From Dryococelus australis (Eukaryota; Arthropoda; Insecta; Phasmatodea; Phasmatidae), in the NCBI GenBank assembly GCA_029891345.1, contig CM057009.1:311588166-311652165 (forward strand): a stretch of DNA of 64,000 nt. Reading direction: 5' to 3'. Under the pieces are notes generated by a model. It did not search any database and had not been told where the DNA came from. It saw only the letters and a program-made list of their open reading frames with translations. Shown one piece after another: positions 58,366 to 64,000 of the stretch. A program made the translations under genes and the position numbers. Positions within the stretch are counted from its first letter, which is position 1. Every line of letters begins with the position of its first letter.

Positions 58366-59537
58366 TGTTTGATTACAAGGAGAATATTAACATATATATT
58401 TTTTTACAATTTGAAAACGACGGTCGGATTTACGCCGACGTTTTCGTATTTGTATTTTTATTATTGCTGCGTGTATGTTCAAAATAGAAGAGAAGGCAAA
58501 GCTTCTTATAGATATGAACAATGTCATAAAATTCGTGGATTAACATCAAAATAACTATCCTGTGTCTCATTATGCCTCGTTCCCGCTACTTTCCGTCACA
58601 CGCCGCGTTCATATTACCCTGCTTTTATTTTCTACTACTAAAAGCATACAGTTTCAACTTTTTAAGCGCGTCTTTTGCTACATTCGTATGGTGTGCCAAT
58701 GTCATTTACACCCTTAAACCAGATGGCAGCACCAATGTCAGACGGCATTCGTGGCCGACAGATCATCGCTTAGTTGTGAAACAGCGAGTATAGCCCGTCG
58801 CATCCCAGCGCATCGGAACACATCGCGTGACGACTGTCGTGGAACCAGCTTTAGGCAGGAACTACAACAACCCATCGCGTCCGTCCGTCGAACACGTGAC
58901 CGACAGCCAATCGGAGGTGGCCATTAATTCTGCCCGTCCATCCGTCGAAATCCTGGCCAGCTTTAACTTTTGACGGACGGACGGGTGAAATTACAACCTT
59001 CCAAACTTGCACTGCAGGGTGTGCAGTCTTTTGTTTCTATATGTTTGTTTATGTAGTTGTAAAATGAAATTAAGTTACAATTTTCCCTGAAAATTTATAG
59101 ACAATTACTTCTGCAAACATTGTGTTGCTTCTTTGCAACGGTAAAAAGAATATAAAATCATGCTTTATAAAGATATTAAAAATTTTTTTTACAATATTAA
59201 TTTTTTTATTCACGTGTATGCGCATTTTGGATACTTACAAACACAATACAGCCAAAAAAACAGTAATTTTTTACGGAGATCTATTTTTCTATTTGTAAAT
59301 AGTTTTGTTAGTAAGCATTGGTGTGCAGCAATGCACTGATGACGGGCGCCCGGAGACTTGTAAGTCGCTTGGCTGGGAGACGGATGGATGGATGACTGAC
59401 GGTTGCGACGGGCTATCGTAAATCCTGCCTTACACGGCAACACCGCTGCAGCGGCCATCGCTAGAGGCACACAGTACGCGAGTAGGAGGTGGGCCACAGT
59501 ATAGATTAGCAGATCGCTTTTTCTTCTTCTGTGCATG
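58366..59537. other. No gene seen
   Basis: Contains repeated GACGGACGG/CCGTCCGTC-type short motifs in both orientations (58880-58995), which could be ends of an eroded inverted-repeat element; boundaries are not clear. Confidence 0.45.
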
Positions 59538-59661
59538 TACCCAACATTGAGGAACATGTTTGTTTAGATCTTAATTTTTAAATGAGAAGCACTATTAGAT
59601 GAATAAAATAATCGTACCAATTTCAATTTAATCATACTGCATTACAAATTGACTATAGGAA
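59538..59661. repeat. Direct repeat, left copy (~125 bp)
   Basis: CAACATTGAGGAACATGTTT through ATTACAAATTG...AGGAAGT recurs at 60723-60850 with moderate divergence. Confidence 0.8.
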
Positions 59662-59828
<167 letters not shown>

Positions 59829-59945
59829 TCAAAGCATTTTTTTACTAATCCGTGTTTTAACATCAAATCCAATACATACCGTTTTTACTTGTGTTGGTAG
59901 AAAAGAACCGTTCAATTTTGGGATGTTGGGACACAAAGACTAGTT

Positions 59946-60659
59946 GTGCGCAGCCAGCAAAATTGGTCTACCTCATCTTTGGTCCATGATTGCACTGCAG
60001 ATCTATCAGACACATTAAGTACAAGTTCACGTTGCATCTGCTTTTCCATTTAACACGGTAAAATTTTTAATTATATTTCAAATGTGCGGTGATTTTAAAA
60101 TACATCTTCATGGTTTCGATTTCATGACAGCAAAAAAATGAGTGGTTACATAAAAAATTGAAGAGGGTGATTTATAACTTTAGTTTTCGTTTAAACCAGT
60201 CGGTTGGGGCGCCACCGATCTGGGTTGCGGGGAGGCCCTGGGTTCGAATCCCGGGTAAGGCATGGGTGTAAATTTAAGTTAGGTTATAAGTTAGTCTGTA
60301 AGCCGTCCCCTGCTAAGCTTTCTAGCATAAAACACAATACAAAAATTCTCGTTCAAACGTTTTACATACAGCATTTTCGATATCCTCTCTGAAAAATTAT
60401 CGTGCAAATGAAGACTATTGTTCGTATCCATGCTTTATTTCACTGTAATATGTATCATCACACAGTAGTCCTATAACAACTCGAAACACGTACCTGATAC
60501 CATGTACCTGACAACATGCACGAAGAATGCTGCACGAGAGGCTGTCGCAGAGGCGACCATGTTATCTGCAATTCCTTTAACTGATACCGAAAGTATAAGA
60601 TAGTTCGTATCAAACATAGACTAATGATGAGGTAGACCGCTTATTTGTCTTCTGCGCAC
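59946..60659. mobile_element. 714-bp inverted-repeat element
   Basis: GTGCGCAG ... GGTCTACCTCATCTTTGGTC at the left is matched by the reverse complement of the right end (GTGCGCAG ... GGTCTACCTCATCATTAGTC). The inverted arms are about 50-60 bp. No target duplication was identified. A tRNA-like segment lies inside. Confidence 0.6.
60192..60300 (+). mobile_element. tRNA-derived SINE-like segment
   Basis: CTGGGTTCGAATCCCGGG at about 60237 is an excellent B box with a pairing T stem. The preceding AGTCGGTTGGGGCGCC is a poor A box and no cloverleaf with a proper anticodon arm or acceptor stem forms, so this is a SINE or tRNA pseudogene rather than a tRNA gene. Confidence 0.5.
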
Positions 60660-60722
60660 TGCGCATGTATCTAACAACATCGACCTTCCCCAAAGGAACA
60701 CAACTGTCAAAAGTCACGTGGT

Positions 60723-60850
60723 CAACATTGAGGAACATGTTTTTTTAGATCTTAATTTTTTAAATGACAAGTGCTATTAAATTAATAAAATACTTTTACC
60801 AATTTGAATTTATTAAAATTACATTACAAATTGGTTAGAGGAAGTACAAA
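60723..60850. repeat. Direct repeat, right copy
   Basis: The second copy of 59538-59661, in the same orientation, 60 bp beyond the 714-bp inverted-repeat element. Confidence 0.8.
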
Positions 60851-61221
60851 AACGTCACAAAGAACTTGCTTACTAATACGTTTTCTTTGTACGCTATTGG
60901 TTTTTTTTAGAAAAGTATATTGTAAGTAAAATGTATTTCAAACCATCAATAATATTACATTTTGTGTTGATAGGACATTTCGAAAAATGCAATTTTCCGG
61001 CGATCTGGATAGTTATTTTCACCTTTGTGACATTTCAGCTTGACGCCTCGCTTATTTTAGATAATGCGGATACCTTCCATTTCTATATCTAACAAAACAG
61101 TTTTTTTTCTTTGTATATGTTTTGGTTTTGTTGCTTTTTTTCATGGATAAACTATCTACACTGCAATAAACTAGTCACTGAATTTACGCAAAATAAATAA
61201 CATTTCTTTGACTGAGTCATC
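60851..61221. other. No gene seen
   Basis: AT-rich with T runs. Confidence 0.6.
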
Positions 61222-61396
61222 GGGTTAGTTTCACGCCAAATCCAGATAAAAATGTCTCTATTTTCTCGGAGGAAGATGAGTCATGGTGAAACACGCAACA
61301 CAATATCCTGATAAAAATCGAAGTTGAACTTTTTATCTCGCTAAAATTATCTCGATTTTCTTACCAATTTTATCTTCGTTGGTGAAACCGGACCTA
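61222..61396. mobile_element. Possible small foldback MITE
   Basis: TTAGTTTCACGCC ... CAGATAAAAATG at the left and the reverse complement of the right side (GGTTTCACCAACGAAGATAA) form loosely matched inverted ends about 175 bp apart. An internal GGTGAAACACGC is a further related motif. Confidence 0.35.
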
Positions 61397-61821
61397 ACTA
61401 TTCACTCCCAGCTTTGCTGGAGTATTCCAGTCAGTGTGTCGGTTAAAATAAACTACATGTTGTGAAGGGCAGAGACAGTTTCAAAGGCCCATTTAAAAAT
61501 TGCTCCATAAATCTTGAACGAACTAACTACCAGAGCAAAAATTGACTGTCTTAAATTGACACAAAACACTTGATAATGATATTGTGATCACAAATGTAGA
61601 AATATTAAACTTCATTTGTAATACAGATACAAATACTATAACCGGTACAGAACTTCCTGGCTGCTCAGTGTCAGCCTATCCGAGAGCAGCATCAAGCACT
61701 GTTGCCACATTACCCAGCGCCCATCCCGTCATACACACGAGTCGTAGAAAATTAATTTTAGTAATTTAAGACATAATTCTATACACAAAGAAGAACATTT
61801 GAATATGGTGGAAAGAGTGAA
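61397..61821. other. No gene seen
   Basis: No recognised feature. Confidence 0.55.
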
Positions 61822-61903
61822 GAGATTTGGACGGCTCTTAACAGCGAGGTCTTGAGAGCCGCTGAGGGTGATTGAGGAGAGTATGAATCAGCGCCGGATA
61901 TTG
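61822..61903 (-). mobile_element. tRNA-derived SINE, copy D (3' fragment)
   Basis: On the minus strand GCGGCTCTCAAGACCTCGCT followed by GTTAAGAGCCGTCC and AAATCTCTTCACTC matches the family 3' end. The tRNA head and most of the body are missing. Confidence 0.75.
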
Positions 61904-61906
61904 TCT

Positions 61907-62790
61907 TCAATAATAATAAGATTGCTATATCAAATACAGTTAAAAGTTTTGGAGTCATAATTGATAAAAATGTGCATTTGGCCGCTCATGCTACTTTCTA
62001 CCTTATGTAGAAAAGTGCACCAATCATTACATTCTTTAAGTCGCTTAAAAATACTACTGTCTGCTCGAATAAAAACAACTTTAGTCCAATCTCTATTAAT
62101 GCCTATAATTGATTACTGCATGTTGTTTATAACAATCGAAGTGTAGGCCACGTAACACGAATGCAGAAACTTCAAAACACGTGCGTGAGGTTCATATTCA
62201 ATTTTAAAACACGCGATACCAATAGCCCCTACCTAAGAAAACTATCTTGGCTTAAGCTAGATAGAAGAAGAACTACCCATACCCTATTCTTGCTTCATAA
62301 AACACTAAAATCTTTCAGAGCTCGTTACATTTCCAAGCGGTTTTCCTAACTGAATGATCGCCACCCAGTAAATAAGCGCTCCATAGCCGACAATAGACTG
62401 CTAATACCGCTACACAAGACCAAATTCTATTCGAGCTTCTTCACCAATGCCGCATCGAAGGCATGGAACAGCCTGCCGACTGAACACAGAAGTATTGAAA
62501 GTTACACTAGATTTACTAGTACAGTAAATAAGTACTACCTTAGTCACCCCAGTGGATGAGGGGATGAAATTGACATTTCGTGAAGTGTTGTGCATGTGTG
62601 GATGAGTGAGAAAGTAATTAAATTGTATCTTTGGTTTGTTCTGTACTAAGTTACACACATAAGTTTTAATATATAATTTTAATGTTTGAATTTCTAGCAA
62701 GTGTAAGTGTATTACGTGATGGGTCCAGTGTAAGATAAGGCGACTATGCCTTAACAGCACCTTTAAGCCGTCATTATATAATTAAATAAA
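61907..62790 (+). pseudogene. LINE ORF2 C-terminus and 3' UTR
   Basis: A series of frames gives SFGVIIDKNVHLAAH (the region after the RT), then LQNTCVRFIFNFKTRDTNSP, LRKLSWLKLDRRRTTHTLFL and, after a stop, PLHKTKFYSSFFTNAASKAWNSLP to a stop near 62560. This is the typical C-terminal domain of Jockey/CR1-like LINE polymerases. About 230 bp of AT-rich 3' UTR follow to approximately 62790. Several stops and frameshifts are present. It could be the 3' end of the family seen at 47185-50255, but they do not overlap, so this cannot be shown. Confidence 0.75.
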
Positions 62791-63577
62791 TATTTTTTTT
62801 GCAATAAAATAAATGATAATAGAAATTAGGCGACACAATAAATGGAATTTAATTTTTTATTTATATAATAATGTACATTAATAAATAAGTAAAGTTAAGG
62901 AAGTTGTCCAGGAAAAGTAGCTGTAATGCGCATTTATATCGTGAATGGTTTGAACACGGAGCGACAACATATAACCCCTAGTTGATTAATAACAAAAGCG
63001 GTATATTTTATCTATAAATCCTGTAGTATTTTCAGGTTTTATGAAATTAATGGAAATTTCAAATTATGTTTTGCGGAAGTATCAGTTAGTGCATAATGAT
63101 AAAAATACAAACTTACGCACTGAAATTAATTAATCATACAAATAAATTATTTTCCATCAGTGTAATCATTTGAGCGGACATTTGCGAGTAATATGACAGT
63201 TATAATGCAGGCACTACTACACAACTTAGTTTTGGAGTTTCCAACGTGAAACGCAACAAAATACATGTCGCGAAATTTTGATTCGACGCACGTTTACAGC
63301 GTGCGTTTACGTGATGCATTGTAACATGGCCCCAGAAACGACCACGTTTTACGCACACGTGGAAGTGTCAAGTGATGCATATTGCGTGTAACGTGAAGTC
63401 GGTGAAATCGTGAATATTTACTCTGGTGAATTTGAACGATCCCAGAAACATGCTGCCTGGTAAAGGGGTGTTCAAAACCAATCCAACGTAAATGGCACGG
63501 TAAATGTATACCACTACATAAGAAATTCAAACAATCCACCCATAAACTAATAAAATTAATCTTCCAGTGCCTATAAA
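62791..63577. other. No gene seen
   Basis: AT-rich DNA. Block GAAACATGCTGCCTGGTAAA and neighbours show no recognised family. Confidence 0.55.
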
Positions 63578-63810
63578 TGTGAAGTGAAGGGCTTTGGGTT
63601 GTTCTTAACATTGGATTCTTGAGAGCCGTGAGGGTGGAGCGGTGTGTGAATGGAGCAGCGCAGGAATGCAAGAGCGGGAGAAACGGGAGATCCCCGAGGA
63701 TATCAATCGACCAGCAGCACGATCCCCATGCGCACAAATCCGGGAGCGACCCAGCCGGGAATCGACTTGGTGGGAAGTGAGTGCTCTACCTGCTGGGAAA
63801 ACGTGGCCCC
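63578..63810 (-). mobile_element. tRNA-derived SINE, copy E
   Basis: On the minus strand it starts GGGGCCACGTTTTCCCAGCA with a degenerate A box and GATTCCCGGCTGGGTCGCTC, and ends CTCAAGAATCCAATGTTAAG. Its tRNA head has diverged more than copies A and B. Confidence 0.78.
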
Positions 63811-64000
63811 ACAGCTGAAAAAGTGGGTGCAAATAATCACTAAAGAAGATTTACCTAGACAAAACAGTATATGAGGGCAGGAAACCACGAAATATGTAAT
63901 TTATACGACAGTAACGATAAAAAAATTGGAAACGAACATTCAATACGCGGCTCATATGCGCAGGACGTGATGTAAAAATTAACTCTTATTTCCCTGTCAC

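Noticed and set aside
60204..60270. Functional tRNA gene
   Set aside because: The B box is excellent but no acceptor stem, anticodon arm or A box of a real tRNA could be formed.

Overview
The window looks like intergenic or intronic DNA from an arthropod nuclear genome, probably an insect with a large, repeat-rich genome. The support is long AT-rich stretches without genes, dinucleotide microsatellites, tRNA-derived SINEs, non-LTR and Ty3/Gypsy-type retroelements, PIF/Harbinger and hAT transposons, and MITEs. A cockroach-like or other hemimetabolous insect is only a guess. I found no host gene that I can name, no rRNA gene and no convincing functional tRNA gene. Almost every recognisable protein is a broken copy from a mobile or virus-like element.

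Layout. 1-6 kb: AT-rich DNA with a MITE (1221-1457), a 635-bp element with a perfect 6-bp target duplication (1780-2414), a possible foldback element and two LINE 3' ends with (TAA)n tails. 6.26-9.03 kb: a PIF/Harbinger transposon with TTA duplications; it carries a MADF/BESS companion gene on + (interrupted by a SINE) and a transposase relic on -. 10.7-16.8 kb: MITEs of one family in two lengths (about 240 and 400-430 bp), two of them head to head, plus two other inverted-repeat families. 17-24.5 kb: a SINE, a long (TA)n tract, a frameshifted hAT transposase (19.7-22.3 kb) and a 1.37-kb non-autonomous Harbinger-type element with TAA duplications.

24.5-31 kb holds little besides one MITE. 31.2-37.0 kb is the most distinctive block: a decayed dsDNA-virus-like element of Polinton/Maverick or adintovirus type. 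It has a retroviral-type integrase with a chromodomain-like tail, a packaging-type ATPase, a coiled-coil protein with a membrane segment, two proteins of unknown function and a small intact phospholipase A2-like ORF on the opposite strand. Families of direct repeats lie on both sides. 38.3-42.7 kb: an inverted duplication of a two-exon segment, then a decayed gene resembling the DUF7869 group. 43.2-45.4 kb: a tiny TA-flanked MITE and a truncated Gypsy-type retrotransposon (LTR, tRNA-Leu-type primer site, partial gag).

47.2-50.3 kb: a LINE with ORF1 and an endonuclease/reverse transcriptase ORF cut off before the end of the RT. 50.8 kb: SINE. 52.6-52.9 kb: a 15-bp minisatellite. 54.3-55.9 kb: a solo LTR with 4-bp duplication and a further LTR fragment of the same family as the 43.6-kb LTR. 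56-64 kb: microsatellites, a 714-bp inverted-repeat element flanked by a 125-bp direct duplication, a LINE 3' end and more SINE copies. Nothing here forms an operon or pathway; the genes belong to separate selfish elements, and nesting gives partial relative ages (for example the SINE is younger than the Harbinger element it interrupts).
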